A program made the position numbers and the translations under genes. Shown piece by piece: positions 8,929-17,878 of a stretch of 64,000 bases of DNA (positions are counted from its first letter, which is position 1; every line of letters begins with the position of its first letter). The DNA is from Owenweeksia sp. TMED14 (lineage in GTDB: Bacteria > Bacteroidota > Bacteroidia > Flavobacteriales > Schleiferiaceae). The notes beneath the pieces were generated by a model that saw only the letters and a program-made list of their open reading frames with translations, did no database searches and had not been told where the DNA came from. The DNA is taken from positions 1 through 64,000 of the forward strand of contig CATIRS010000019.1 in the NCBI GenBank assembly GCA_949529985.1. Reading direction: 5' to 3'.

Positions 8929-10443
8929 ATGAAAAATTCTAATCAACTAGACATTCACTCAAAATGGTCCATTACTGAATGGGATTTAGTTGCTAAAGGC
9001 GAGGCAACTATTTATTTCAATGATGATATAAAAAAGAATGTTGTGAATAATCGAAATTCTCTTGAAAAAAGAATCAAAAATGGAGATGTTTTATATGGGG
9101 TAAATACTGGTTTTGGTTCATTGTGCACAACTATTGTAACTAATTCCGAACTCCGAGACTTGCAAGTTAATTTGATTAGAAGTCATGCTGCTGGCACTGG
9201 GTCATCAGTGTCGCAAGAAATAGTTAGGCTTATGCTTGTAACAAAAATTCGTGCGCTTTCTAAGGGGTATTCAGGTATTCGTTGGGTTGTAATTGAATCT
9301 TTATATAATCTGTATAAAAATGATATCCTTCCTGTGATTCCAAGTATGGGGTCTCTTGGTGCTTCTGGAGACTTGGCGCCTTTATCTCATATGGTATTAG
9401 TTTTAATGGGTGAGGGCGAAGCTATGTATGAAAATAAAATATATTCCGGTTCTGAAATCCTCCAAAAACTAAACTTAGAACCACTAAAGCTGATGGAGAA
9501 AGAAGGGTTGGCGCTTATAAACGGAACACAATTTATGCTTGCTCATGGTTTGTGGGCATCGATCCGGGCTATGCATGTTTCATATTGGTCAGACTTAATT
9601 TCCAGTGTGTCAATGATCGGTTTCGATGCATCCAGCGCTCCATTTGATTCTAGAATTCAAACTATACGGAATCAGCCAGGACAAATTTTTGTTGCTGAAC
9701 GTATTCGTGACCTTTTAAATGATGCACCTAGTTTTCAAATTGAAAAGGAGCATGTTCAAGACCCGTACTCATTTAGGTGCATACCTCAAGTTCATGGAGC
9801 TTCTAATGATGCTTGGCATCATATTCTCAATGTATTTTTAAACGAGGCAGATGCTGTTACGGACAACCCAACGGTCTTTACTGATGAAGGAGATGTTATT
9901 AGCGCTGGTAATTTTCATGGTCAAAAATTGGCATTGGCGTTAGATTATGGAAAAATGGCATTGGCAGAGTGGGGGAGTATTTCGGAGAGAAGAATTAATC
10001 AATTGACTTTAGGTAAGAGAGGTCTTCCTTCATTTTTAGCTCAAAAACCTGGAGTAGAAAGTGGTATTATGATTTTACAATATTCCGCGGCCTCTTTAGT
10101 TAGCAGGAACAAGCAAAGAACTGTACCTAGTAGTACTGATAGTATCGACTCCTCTGCTGGTCAAGAGGATCACGTCAGCATGGGCGCAAATGCCGCAACT
10201 GATGCAATTAAAATTTTAGACAGAGTTTGGACAATTCTATCCATGGAATGGATAGCTGCAGTAAGAGCTGTCGAGTTGAGCAAGAGGGAGTGTCCGGAGG
10301 GTTTGACAGATTTATTAGTTTCGTATCGCTCAATATATCCAAGAGTAAATGGCGATAATATAATGGCAGAGGAGATTAAAGTAGCAGAGAAGTTTTTAAA
10401 AGACATTATTGTTAATACATCCGCTCTATCTTTTTCTAAATAA
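8929..10443 (+). CDS. hutH: Histidine ammonia-lyase
   Basis: Deaminates L-histidine to urocanate using an autocatalytic MIO prosthetic group formed from the Ala-Ser-Gly in GSLGASGDLAPLSHM. The choice of histidine over phenylalanine or tyrosine rests on two family markers: the substrate-pocket pair Ser-His in RSHAAGTG, and the glutamate in QEDHVSMG, which aromatic lyases replace. YGVNTGFGSL near the N-terminus supplies the conserved lid tyrosine. About 504 residues from the ATG at 8929, a normal length. No other hut gene (hutU, hutI) is in the window, so the rest of histidine breakdown must be encoded elsewhere. It is convergent with rsmE, with a 4-base gap. Confidence 0.92.
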   Translation: MKNSNQLDIHSKWSITEWDLVAKGEATIYFNDDIKKNVVNNRNSLEKRIKNGDVLYGVNTGFGSLCTTIVTNSELRDLQVNLIRSHAAGTGSSVSQEIVRLMLVTKIRALSKGYSGIRWVVIESLYNLYKNDILPVIPSMGSLGASGDLAPLSHMVLVLMGEGEAMYENKIYSGSEILQKLNLEPLKLMEKEGLALINGTQFMLAHGLWASIRAMHVSYWSDLISSVSMIGFDASSAPFDSRIQTIRNQPGQIFVAERIRDLLNDAPSFQIEKEHVQDPYSFRCIPQVHGASNDAWHHILNVFLNEADAVTDNPTVFTDEGDVISAGNFHGQKLALALDYGKMALAEWGSISERRINQLTLGKRGLPSFLAQKPGVESGIMILQYSAASLVSRNKQRTVPSSTDSIDSSAGQEDHVSMGANAATDAIKILDRVWTILSMEWIAAVRAVELSKRECPEGLTDLLVSYRSIYPRVNGDNIMAEEIKVAEKFLKDIIVNTSALSFSK

Positions 10444-10447
10444 GGAC

Positions 10448-11161
10448 TCAAGCATCAATCCTGTCTCTTTGAGCGAACGCTGAGACTGCATATATTCCAG
10501 CTGTTTCAGTTCTTAATCGATGAACACCTAGCCCGATATGGATGTAGCCTTTTAATAGTGCATATTGCAGCTCTTCATCAGTAAAGTCACCTTCGGGGCC
10601 TATAGCAATTAAGACTTCGTCAGATTTTCTAATCCGTATGACTTCATTTAAGTCTATTTTATCTGAATCATGGCATGTAGCTATTGTCATGAAATTTAAT
10701 TTAAATGTGTCAATGAACTCTTTAAATCCTATCGATTCATTTAACTTAGGAATTGAACTCTTTTGACTTTGTAAGCAGGCTGATCTGATTATTCTCAGTG
10801 AACGGTCATGATTTAAAAATCGCCTTTCAGATCGATGAGATAATACCGGTGTAATTTCATGAACACCTATTTCCACTGCTTTTTCCAAAAAAAAATTCCA
10901 TCTATCAATATTTTTAGTAGGGGACATCGCCATGTGAAGATGTCCATTAACAAGTCCAAGGTCTGAATCAATAGTGAAATCAGATATCCGTATTGATTTC
11001 CTAGAAAGAGTATCTATACTCCCTGTATAAGTATTTCCGGATCCATCAAAAACTCTCACTAAATCCCCAAGTTCTAATCTTAATGACTTTATGGCATGTG
11101 GTATTTCTTCCTGATCCAGGAACACTTTATTATCTTTTAGCTCTCCCCAGAAATTATGCAT
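10448..11161 (-). CDS. rsmE: 16S rRNA (uracil-1498-N3)-methyltransferase RsmE
   Basis: SPOUT-class methyltransferase that modifies U1498 of 16S rRNA in the decoding region. It has an N-terminal PUA-like beta domain (HAIKSLRLELGDLVRVFDGSG) and a C-terminal knotted SAM-binding domain with the family signature IAIGPEGDFTDEE and GLGVHRLRTETAGIYAV. The KNIDRWNFFLEKAVEIGV segment is also typical. The length of 237 residues is as expected. Its ATG directly abuts the tsaD stop with no spacer, so it is translated as the last gene of the tsaD-rsmE pair. Confidence 0.94.
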   Translation of the reverse strand: MHNFWGELKDNKVFLDQEEIPHAIKSLRLELGDLVRVFDGSGNTYTGSIDTLSRKSIRISDFTIDSDLGLVNGHLHMAMSPTKNIDRWNFFLEKAVEIGVHEITPVLSHRSERRFLNHDRSLRIIRSACLQSQKSSIPKLNESIGFKEFIDTFKLNFMTIATCHDSDKIDLNEVIRIRKSDEVLIAIGPEGDFTDEELQYALLKGYIHIGLGVHRLRTETAGIYAVSAFAQRDRIDA

Positions 11162-12232
11162 TTATTTATGTTGTTTTACATTTGGCAACTTCCAGTTAGT
11201 TGTTACCATCCTAGCTTTAGCTGAGCTAGAAATGCTATCAAACTTCTGATTTTGAAAAGAAAATTGTCCGACAGCTCCAATCATGGCCGCGTTATCTGTA
11301 GTGTAAGACATTGGAGGTATATAAGTTTTCAAACCCATACTTTCCCCTAAGACCCTGATTTGTTCTCTTAGCAGAGAATTAGCCGAAACTCCGCCAGCGA
11401 TTGAAATTCGCTTAATTCCAGTTTCTAAAATTGCTTTTTTTATATTTTTTATCAAAGGTGATATTAGACTAAGTTGGATGCTAGCGCACCAGTCTGGCAG
11501 ATCGTTAATTAATGTATCTGGTCGCTTTTTTTGTTCCCTTTGCATGGTTTGTAAAATACTCGTTTTTACTCCGCTGTAGCTAAAATCAAAACCTGCAACT
11601 TTTGCTGTGTTAAATGGAAATCGTTTCGGATTTCCATTTTGTGACTTCTCATCAACAACAGGTCCGCCCGGGTATGAAAGAGATAACAGCTTGGCTGACT
11701 TGTCAAACGCTTCTCCAACAGCGTCGTCAAGTGTTTGTCCTAAAATTTCAAATTCATTCCAATTGTGAACAATGACAATTTGCGTATGCCCTCCTGAAAC
11801 TGTTAAACAGAGGTAAGGGAACTCTAATCTGGAATCGACTTTTTGAATATTCTTTTCAATTAAAAATGATGAAAGCATGTGGCCTTCCATATGGTGAACA
11901 TTAATAATAGGAATCCCTAAGGCAATTGACAATGATTTAGCAAAAGAATGACCTACTAGCAGACTTCCCAATAGTCCCGGGCCCTGTGTCACGGCAACAG
12001 CATCTATTTGCGAAATCTGTAATTCTGCAATTTCAAGGCTAGCCGAAATTGTTGGGACGATAGCTTGTATGTGTGCTCTGGATGCTAACTCCGGTACAAC
12101 GCCTCCAAATTGACTATGAATGGCCTGATTGTGAACACAATTTGATAGAACCTCAAATCCACGCATTACAGCAACGGAAGTATCATCGCAACTTGATTCT
12201 ATTGCAAGTATAATTGGTTCAGGATTAGACAA
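11162..12232 (-). CDS. tsaD: tRNA N6-adenosine threonylcarbamoyltransferase TsaD
   Basis: Catalytic subunit of the TsaBDE complex that transfers threonylcarbamoyl to A37 of ANN-decoding tRNAs; a universal, normally essential protein. It shows the ASKHA ATPase fold: LAIESSCDDTSVAV at the N-terminus, the metal-binding histidines in HHMEGHM, the SGGHTQIV phosphate loop, and the C-terminal ISIAGGVSANSLLRE. There is no in-frame ATG before the ATPase motif; the frame opens after a TAG, so the start is TTG at 12232 (or the adjacent ATT), giving MSNPEPIILAIESS. It lies 64 bases downstream of ribBA on the same strand. Confidence 0.95.
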   Translation of the reverse strand: MSNPEPIILAIESSCDDTSVAVMRGFEVLSNCVHNQAIHSQFGGVVPELASRAHIQAIVPTISASLEIAELQISQIDAVAVTQGPGLLGSLLVGHSFAKSLSIALGIPIINVHHMEGHMLSSFLIEKNIQKVDSRLEFPYLCLTVSGGHTQIVIVHNWNEFEILGQTLDDAVGEAFDKSAKLLSLSYPGGPVVDEKSQNGNPKRFPFNTAKVAGFDFSYSGVKTSILQTMQREQKKRPDTLINDLPDWCASIQLSLISPLIKNIKKAILETGIKRISIAGGVSANSLLREQIRVLGESMGLKTYIPPMSYTTDNAAMIGAVGQFSFQNQKFDSISSSAKARMVTTNWKLPNVKQHK

Positions 12233-12296
12233 AATCTAAGTTTATAATTAAACGTGTAGTATTCATTTGGATCCGAATCTACTGAAGATTGTTCAA

Positions 12297-13427
12297 TTAA
12301 TTAAGATCAGGTTGCAATGTAATATTTTTCACAATATGAAGACCATAACCTTCAATTCCGACTCTCTTCATTGGGTGATTAGTCAGTAGAACAACATTTT
12401 TAATATTCATTTCTCTAAGTATTTGAGCTCCAACTCCGTAATCGCGTGGATCCATACCAAAAGATTTTGACGAGTTTTTGGACTGATCTTTAGGAATGAA
12501 ATTCAACAAATCATCTGTATTTTCCTTGCGTTGATTTAAACAGACTAAAACTCCTGAGCCCTCATTTTGTATGGCCTTCAAGGCTCTTTTTATGTTGCTG
12601 TGTTGGAAATATTCAATTTGTAATTCGTCTAAAATTGATTCTCTAACATCTCCACTTTGCATTCTGACCAAGACATCATCGTTATCTAACCAATCTCCAA
12701 TTTTAAAGGATACGTGGAGTTGGTTAGACGTAGTTTGCTCATAAATATTAACCTCAAGTTCACCATAAGGAGAATTTAGAGTGAATTGCCGTTTTAAGCG
12801 AATCAAGCTTTCACGCTCTAATCTATAAGCAATGAGCTGCTCTATTGAAATGACTTTTAAGTCAAAACGTTTTGACATTTTTATCAGCTCCGGTAAGCGG
12901 GCCATTGTTCCATCCTCATTCATGATTTCAACGATAACGCCAGCAGGTTGCTTGCCTGCTAATCGTGCCAAATCTATAGAAGCCTCAGTATGTCCAGCAC
13001 GCCGCAAAACACCTCCAGGCCTAGCTCTTAACGGAAAAATGTGTCCTGGTCGCTGAAAATTTTCCGGTTTAGAACCAACATCAACTAAGCCTTGAATGGT
13101 TTTAGCCCTATCTGATGCACTTATTCCCGTTGTCACTCCATTACCAAATAAATCAACACTAACTGTAAAGGCTGTTTGATGTGGATCGGTATTGTTTATA
13201 ACCATCGGGGCCAAGTCAAGCTCATCGCAGCGTTGATCTGGAAGAGGAACGCAGATAAGTCCTCTTCCATGCATTGCCATAAAATTGACTGTCTCAGCTG
13301 ATATATTTTCTGCAATTGCTACTAAGTCGCCTTCATTTTCACGGTTTTCATCATCAACGACAATAACAAGTTTACCTTTTGATAAATCTTCTATAGCCTT
13401 TTCAATTGTACTAAACTCAGAACTCAT
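12297..13427 (-). CDS. ribB: 3,4-dihydroxy-2-butanone 4-phosphate synthase with degenerate GTP cyclohydrolase II domain
   Basis: The first 205 or so residues are an intact RibB: VVDDENRENEGDL, HGRGLICVPL and RRAGHTEASIDLARLAG, which convert ribulose 5-phosphate to the four-carbon precursor of riboflavin. The rest aligns by position and ending (DPRDYGVGAQIL, VLLTNHP, GIEGYGLHIV) with GTP cyclohydrolase II. However, the zinc-binding cysteine cluster expected after VLVRMQSGD is absent, and so is the RGQEGRGIGL loop, which reads NQRKENTDDLL here. I infer that it cannot open GTP and that a separate RibA is needed. Its ATG overlaps the stop of the upstream glycosyltransferase by four bases. Confidence 0.9.
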   Translation of the reverse strand: MSSEFSTIEKAIEDLSKGKLVIVVDDENRENEGDLVAIAENISAETVNFMAMHGRGLICVPLPDQRCDELDLAPMVINNTDPHQTAFTVSVDLFGNGVTTGISASDRAKTIQGLVDVGSKPENFQRPGHIFPLRARPGGVLRRAGHTEASIDLARLAGKQPAGVIVEIMNEDGTMARLPELIKMSKRFDLKVISIEQLIAYRLERESLIRLKRQFTLNSPYGELEVNIYEQTTSNQLHVSFKIGDWLDNDDVLVRMQSGDVRESILDELQIEYFQHSNIKRALKAIQNEGSGVLVCLNQRKENTDDLLNFIPKDQSKNSSKSFGMDPRDYGVGAQILREMNIKNVVLLTNHPMKRVGIEGYGLHIVKNITLQPDLN

Positions 13428-14650
13428 TTATTATTTCTTGTTGTAGGTTGCCAAATACCTGTTTCTTTTGTGCGAAGATACCTGATTAGGCCTAAGAATA
13501 AAGCAATATTCATCCAGGCAAAATATGACAATGATTTGAGCCTTGAAGAAAATACAGCAGGAAGAATTTTAGTAGGATATAGAACTACGGTCGAAATCAT
13601 TAGTAGTTCTCCTAAAGATATTGCAACAAGAGTGTAATTTCCTGCGCTAAGTCTGAATGCAACATTAACGACTAGTCCAATGATGAATAAAACCGGAGCG
13701 AGCCATCTGAGTATTTTATGACCCAGGAAAACCATACCTATTGGCACTGTATGGGTGAATACCATTGAGAAAAAGCGAGATAAATTCTGCCAATTACCTT
13801 GAGAGATTCGAATCTTTCTTCTAAACTCCATTAAGGAGTTATTACTAACATCTTCACTACACGTTGCGGAACTTGAATGAATTACTTTTTTTCCAGACTT
13901 TAAGACATTCATAGTGTGAAAAAAATCTTCCATTAAAGTGCCATTTGGTATTTTAATAAATGCTTCTCTACGAATTGCATAGCAACCTCCTTCGACCCCC
14001 ATAGTGCAGCCCCACAATTCACCTTCTTTTTGTTTTAATTTATTTTCCCAATTGATGTAGAGCTCTTCATCTTTAGATATGCTATTTTTATTAATATTTT
14101 CCATTCCTCGATACACCAAATTCCCTCCTACTAGGTCGATTTTAGAATCAGATAATAAAGGACCCACAAGTTCTTTTAGGGCATCTTTTTTGAAGAATAT
14201 ATTCGCATCAGTGCCTACGATTATCCGGGAATCACCAATAGTTACCAACTGATTAATAATATTAGATTTCCCTGTTCTATTCTCCATTCTAACGAATTCA
14301 AGTGATTCATTATATTTTGAAAGCTCAGCGAGAATTATATCTGTGGAATCAGTAGAACAGTCTGAACCCACTCTTATTTTTAACTTCTCTCGAGGGTAAT
14401 CAAGTTCTAAAATAGAATTGATCTTCTCCCTAATTACCGATTCTTCATTAAAAGCAGCAAATACAATATCAACTGTTGGCCATGATTTTATAGATTCATA
14501 ATCATTTTTAGTTGGATTGCTAAGGGAGTAAATAAAGTCAATAAGCTTTGGGTAGAATAAATAAGGCAATGCTAAAAGAACTAGAGAGAGAACCGCACAC
14601 TCGATTAAAAAACTATAATATGGGTAAAGCCGAATGAGTTCATCTATCAT
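13424..14650 (-). CDS. Membrane-anchored family 2 glycosyltransferase
   Basis: GT-A fold glycosyltransferase: one N-terminal transmembrane helix (FLIECAVLSLVLLALPYLF), the catalytic start WPTVDIVFAAFNEESVI, the nucleotide-sugar loop DCSTDSTD, a DxN-type metal site in GTDANIF, and the acceptor region GGCYAIRREAF with LMEDFFHTMNVL. The usual QxxRW motif is reduced to SQGNW. Two or more C-terminal membrane helices follow. This arrangement is typical of processive or lipid-linked sugar transferases at the cytoplasmic membrane. Donor and product are unknown. It lies between the second glycosyltransferase (3-base gap) and ribBA (4-base overlap), in an envelope-biogenesis operon. Confidence 0.85.
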   Translation of the reverse strand: MIDELIRLYPYYSFLIECAVLSLVLLALPYLFYPKLIDFIYSLSNPTKNDYESIKSWPTVDIVFAAFNEESVIREKINSILELDYPREKLKIRVGSDCSTDSTDIILAELSKYNESLEFVRMENRTGKSNIINQLVTIGDSRIIVGTDANIFFKKDALKELVGPLLSDSKIDLVGGNLVYRGMENINKNSISKDEELYINWENKLKQKEGELWGCTMGVEGGCYAIRREAFIKIPNGTLMEDFFHTMNVLKSGKKVIHSSSATCSEDVSNNSLMEFRRKIRISQGNWQNLSRFFSMVFTHTVPIGMVFLGHKILRWLAPVLFIIGLVVNVAFRLSAGNYTLVAISLGELLMISTVVLYPTKILPAVFSSRLKSLSYFAWMNIALFLGLIRYLRTKETGIWQPTTRNNK

Positions 14651-14652
14651 AT

Positions 14653-15789
14653 TTAAGTCTTTATGTTTTTCATTTTATTAATATATAATTCATCTGTAAA
14701 GTTTTCTAAAGCGTGATTTCTTGCGGCCTTTCCTGTATTTAAGCGAACTTCTGAATTGTTACACAATAAGTAAATCGCTTTCGCAAAGTCATTCGCTTCA
14801 TCAGCGATAAATAAGTGCTTTCCTGAGGTCACCCTAAGTCCTTCTGCTCCTATGGAAGTAGTTATTATTGCTTTCCCTCTCGACATGGCTTCAAGGAGCT
14901 TTATTCTCATACCGCTTCCAGACAATAATGGAGCAATAAAAACACCATAATCATCAAATGGTATGTCACCAGTAGATGTGTTCTTCCAAGTCACCCCTTT
15001 AGGTAATTTTAATTTACTTGGCCATATTTTTGAATAAACAGTGATGTCTACCTTGCCCTCGATTTTTTTTAAAACGTTTTTTAAAAACCATTTCATTCCT
15101 ACAATATTTGGTTCCCAGTCAAGGGCACCTAAATGATAAATCTTTGAGGATTTAGAACTTGAAAATAGCCAGGACTCACTAGCGTCGAATGTGCATGGAA
15201 AAACAGAAACTTTTTTCCCGCCTAGGTATTTCATGTTTTCAGAATCCTCATCAGTTATGGCCCATATATTGCTTTCTTGCAAAAGATGAGTTTCCCATAG
15301 TTTGAGCTTCCTTGTTTGCCAAGTAATGAATAATTTTTTTAGAGATGTTTTTGAATTTAAGAGGGTCCTCTCCCAAATTTGATGTTCGATATTATGAGCC
15401 CTAATTACATAAGGTGTTTCTCCCCAGTCCTGTTTGTAAACTGACATGAATATCCCGTCTACGACAATCAAATCAGCATCCTTAGAAGCTATTTGAATTG
15501 CTTGCGCCGCATTTAATTGAAAAAATCGCGATGCAAAATATGATCGCGGATTGAAACAATGCTTGATGAAATCAAAAAAACCAGGAGACAGGTTAAGGTT
15601 ATAAACCTCAAGCTTAACGCTTGGATTTGAAGATTTGGGATCTTTCACCCAATGCTTATTTGTATTAAGAGCAATGACATGAATATCATGATTAGCAAGA
15701 GCTTCTAGCCTAATAAGACTTTCCATAGCTATAGATGATCCATCACGGCCAGGAAATGGCGTCTTATTACACAAGTGAAGAATCTTCAT
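14653..15789 (-). CDS. Family 4 glycosyltransferase
   Basis: GT-B fold protein of 378 residues. The N-terminus MKILHLCNKTPFPGRDGSSI has the acceptor-side glycine-rich start, and the C-terminal half has the GT4 donor site: GALDWEPNIVGMKWFL and APLLSGSGMRIKLLEAMSRG, which includes the conserved Glu of the EX7E motif, then IITTSIGAEGL. No membrane segment, so it is cytosolic or peripheral. The donor sugar cannot be told. Its start overlaps the lptF stop by four bases, which suggests a role in building the lipopolysaccharide or surface glycan handled by the same operon. Confidence 0.85.
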   Translation of the reverse strand: MKILHLCNKTPFPGRDGSSIAMESLIRLEALANHDIHVIALNTNKHWVKDPKSSNPSVKLEVYNLNLSPGFFDFIKHCFNPRSYFASRFFQLNAAQAIQIASKDADLIVVDGIFMSVYKQDWGETPYVIRAHNIEHQIWERTLLNSKTSLKKLFITWQTRKLKLWETHLLQESNIWAITDEDSENMKYLGGKKVSVFPCTFDASESWLFSSSKSSKIYHLGALDWEPNIVGMKWFLKNVLKKIEGKVDITVYSKIWPSKLKLPKGVTWKNTSTGDIPFDDYGVFIAPLLSGSGMRIKLLEAMSRGKAIITTSIGAEGLRVTSGKHLFIADEANDFAKAIYLLCNNSEVRLNTGKAARNHALENFTDELYINKMKNIKT

Positions 15790-17204
15790 TTGTAAAAATA
15801 TTTTTTTAGAGTAAAAAACCTTAAAGGAATCTTAGTGAAACTATTAATATTGGCGTCATTGGCTGCCCAAACTGTCATCCAGGTAGATATTGGAAGTAAA
15901 ATGAGATTTGGGAGCCAAATGGCCCAAAATGGGGTAATTAGCCATTCTCTCCCCATTTTTTCAAAGATTATTGATAAAATGTAGTGAAATAGAAATAACA
16001 GAACAGAGATTACAAAGGGAAGTCCAAATCCACCCTTTTGAATTATCGCTCCTAGGGGAGCGCCAATAAAAAATAAAAGTATACAGGCTACCGCAACAGA
16101 AAACTTCTTATGAAACTCTAGGTAGTGTCTGGCAATAATTTGTCTTCTCCATTGAAATTCACTTTCAACTTGATTCATGAAGTCTCTATTAGACTGAGAT
16201 AAATGAATTGAATTATTAGTCGCTCTAAATAAATATTGACGTTTTATTCTGTCCTGGAGAATATATTCATCACCAACATTGGCTAATGTTAAAGAGCTAT
16301 CATTACTTTTCCATCCGAAAAATTTATTTCGCATTGTGGTACTTACCTCATTTTGACGTTTTCTATACTTTTTATAAAGGTCATTTATAGCGAAATTTAA
16401 CTGAGTTACATTTAGCATATTATACTCATCACTTCTACTGACTGAATAAAGATCTCCCATTGCATAAGAGCCCATGTCTAAGCGAATTATCATTTTTTTA
16501 AACGTAGTCTCAAGGAAAGGGGAACGATCTTCGCCTTTTTTACTTTCTAAATTATAGTCTTGGTAAGAATGCCCATCATACAGTTCAAATTCCATCCATT
16601 TGTTTCCCTCATTGTATTTAATCATTCCTTTTGGAGCCGTAATTAAAGCATGATTTCCCTTTCCACGTTCCTTATGATCATATATAATTACATCATTCAC
16701 TTCATTATTGCTTTTTTCACCAATTTTGATGCTGTAGCCATCTATACCACCATAAAATATTCCGGGTTCCAGGTTGAAAGTGGGGCGTTGTTTCGCAATA
16801 TTTATTAGTAAGTTTTCCCCTTTAAAGTTCGCGACAGGTATTAAATTATTACTCACAAAAAACATCCCTGATGATATGAAAGTCAAAGCAAGTAATATGG
16901 GTCTGATAAGACGATAAAACGATGCCCCTGAAGATTTTGCAGCTGCTAATTCTCTACTTTCAGCCAAGTCTCCAAAAACCATTATTCCCGCAAAAAGAAC
17001 TGCGATTGGAACTGCCATAGGAAGAACTGAAGCACTCCAGAAAAACATAAGCTTAATAATAAAGAACCATTCAATTCCTCGGCCTGCTAAATCATCAACA
17101 TATTTCCAGACCATTTGCATTAACAAAAAAAATATAGATATTCCTAGAGTTTTAATGAATATTCCTAAAAAGGAACGGAGTATATATCTATCAATTCTTT
17201 GCAT
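15786..17204 (-). CDS. lptF: LptF/LptG-family permease (YjgP/YjgQ)
   Basis: Inner-membrane subunit of the lipopolysaccharide export ABC transporter. The N-terminus IDRYILRSFLGIFIKTLGISIFFLL is the family start, with further helices to about residue 125 (SSGMFFVSNNLIPVANFK marks the periplasmic entry). A beta-jellyroll-type periplasmic domain with the pairing FYGGIDGYSIKIG follows, and then three C-terminal helices (VACILLFFIGAPLGAIIQKGG). At 472 residues it is longer than the E. coli protein, with a bigger periplasmic part, as in other Bacteroidota. The next gene upstream is lolA and the next downstream a glycosyltransferase. Confidence 0.92.
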   Translation of the reverse strand: MQRIDRYILRSFLGIFIKTLGISIFFLLMQMVWKYVDDLAGRGIEWFFIIKLMFFWSASVLPMAVPIAVLFAGIMVFGDLAESRELAAAKSSGASFYRLIRPILLALTFISSGMFFVSNNLIPVANFKGENLLINIAKQRPTFNLEPGIFYGGIDGYSIKIGEKSNNEVNDVIIYDHKERGKGNHALITAPKGMIKYNEGNKWMEFELYDGHSYQDYNLESKKGEDRSPFLETTFKKMIIRLDMGSYAMGDLYSVSRSDEYNMLNVTQLNFAINDLYKKYRKRQNEVSTTMRNKFFGWKSNDSSLTLANVGDEYILQDRIKRQYLFRATNNSIHLSQSNRDFMNQVESEFQWRRQIIARHYLEFHKKFSVAVACILLFFIGAPLGAIIQKGGFGLPFVISVLLFLFHYILSIIFEKMGREWLITPFWAIWLPNLILLPISTWMTVWAANDANINSFTKIPLRFFTLKKYFYK

Positions 17205-17217
17205 GTCATTAATCTAA

Positions 17218-17877
17218 TCACATACCATTTGGAGCGATGTAATCATAATCTTTAAAGCTGTTTCGATCAAATAAAACATTTTCTAAAAGAACTCCCTGGT
17301 TCACTTGATAGTTAGTTAAGTTTACTTTTGTTATCACATCATTTTTTCCATATTCTCGGTAGGAGCTGATTTGTTTACTATTAATATCTATACCTAAAAT
17401 AACCTTGACTATATCTTCTTGGTCCTTGGGTGTCAATTCAATGAATTGGATACTCCGCCCTAATATTATTTCACTTTCTAACCATGTAAAATCAGTTCCG
17501 TTTTGATACTTGGTTAACACAGATAAAGGAGAAAAGTTAGCATCACTTGTATCTATTAAGCGCACTGTTATTTCCTTATCTTCATTATTTACTGTTATCA
17601 ACTTTCCAGGTTCAAAAAATATAGTCTGTCCGTTAAAAACTAGTTTCCCGTTTTGTTCCACTAAATTTATGGACCCCTTATTTATTCTTTCAATACGTTT
17701 ACCATCTCTTGCCTTAGCGTCAAGAATTAAAGTAAATTGAAATGATTGGTCCTTATATTCTAATGTTCTTTTTTCAACTTCCTTAATAAGATCTAATGGA
17801 GATCCAGATTGAGCATAAATAAAAAGAGGTGAACACCATGTTAAATTAAATACTAATATAAATATGTATTTTTTCAT
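17218..17877 (-). CDS. lolA: Outer-membrane lipoprotein carrier protein, LolA family
   Basis: Periplasmic chaperone that carries lipoproteins from the inner to the outer membrane. The ATG at 17877 is chosen because it gives a clear signal peptide (MKKYIFILVFNLTWCSPLFIYAQ) and leaves one base after the ftsK stop; a longer reading would overlap ftsK. The mature part has the LolA half-barrel pattern: KDQSFQFTLILDAK, KGSINLVEQNGKLVFNGQ, WLESEIILGRSIQFIELTP, with paired strands in the second half. About 220 residues. Its position after ftsK and before the LptF-type permease matches an arrangement I recall from other Bacteroidota. Confidence 0.86.
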   Translation of the reverse strand: MKKYIFILVFNLTWCSPLFIYAQSGSPLDLIKEVEKRTLEYKDQSFQFTLILDAKARDGKRIERINKGSINLVEQNGKLVFNGQTIFFEPGKLITVNNEDKEITVRLIDTSDANFSPLSVLTKYQNGTDFTWLESEIILGRSIQFIELTPKDQEDIVKVILGIDINSKQISSYREYGKNDVITKVNLTNYQVNQGVLLENVLFDRNSFKDYDYIAPNGM

Positions 17878-17878
17878 T

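Noticed and set aside
8929-10443. Phenylalanine or tyrosine ammonia-lyase for aryl polyene or flexirubin synthesis
   Set aside because: The Ser-His substrate pair and the QEDHVSM glutamate are histidine-lyase marks, and no pigment genes surround it.
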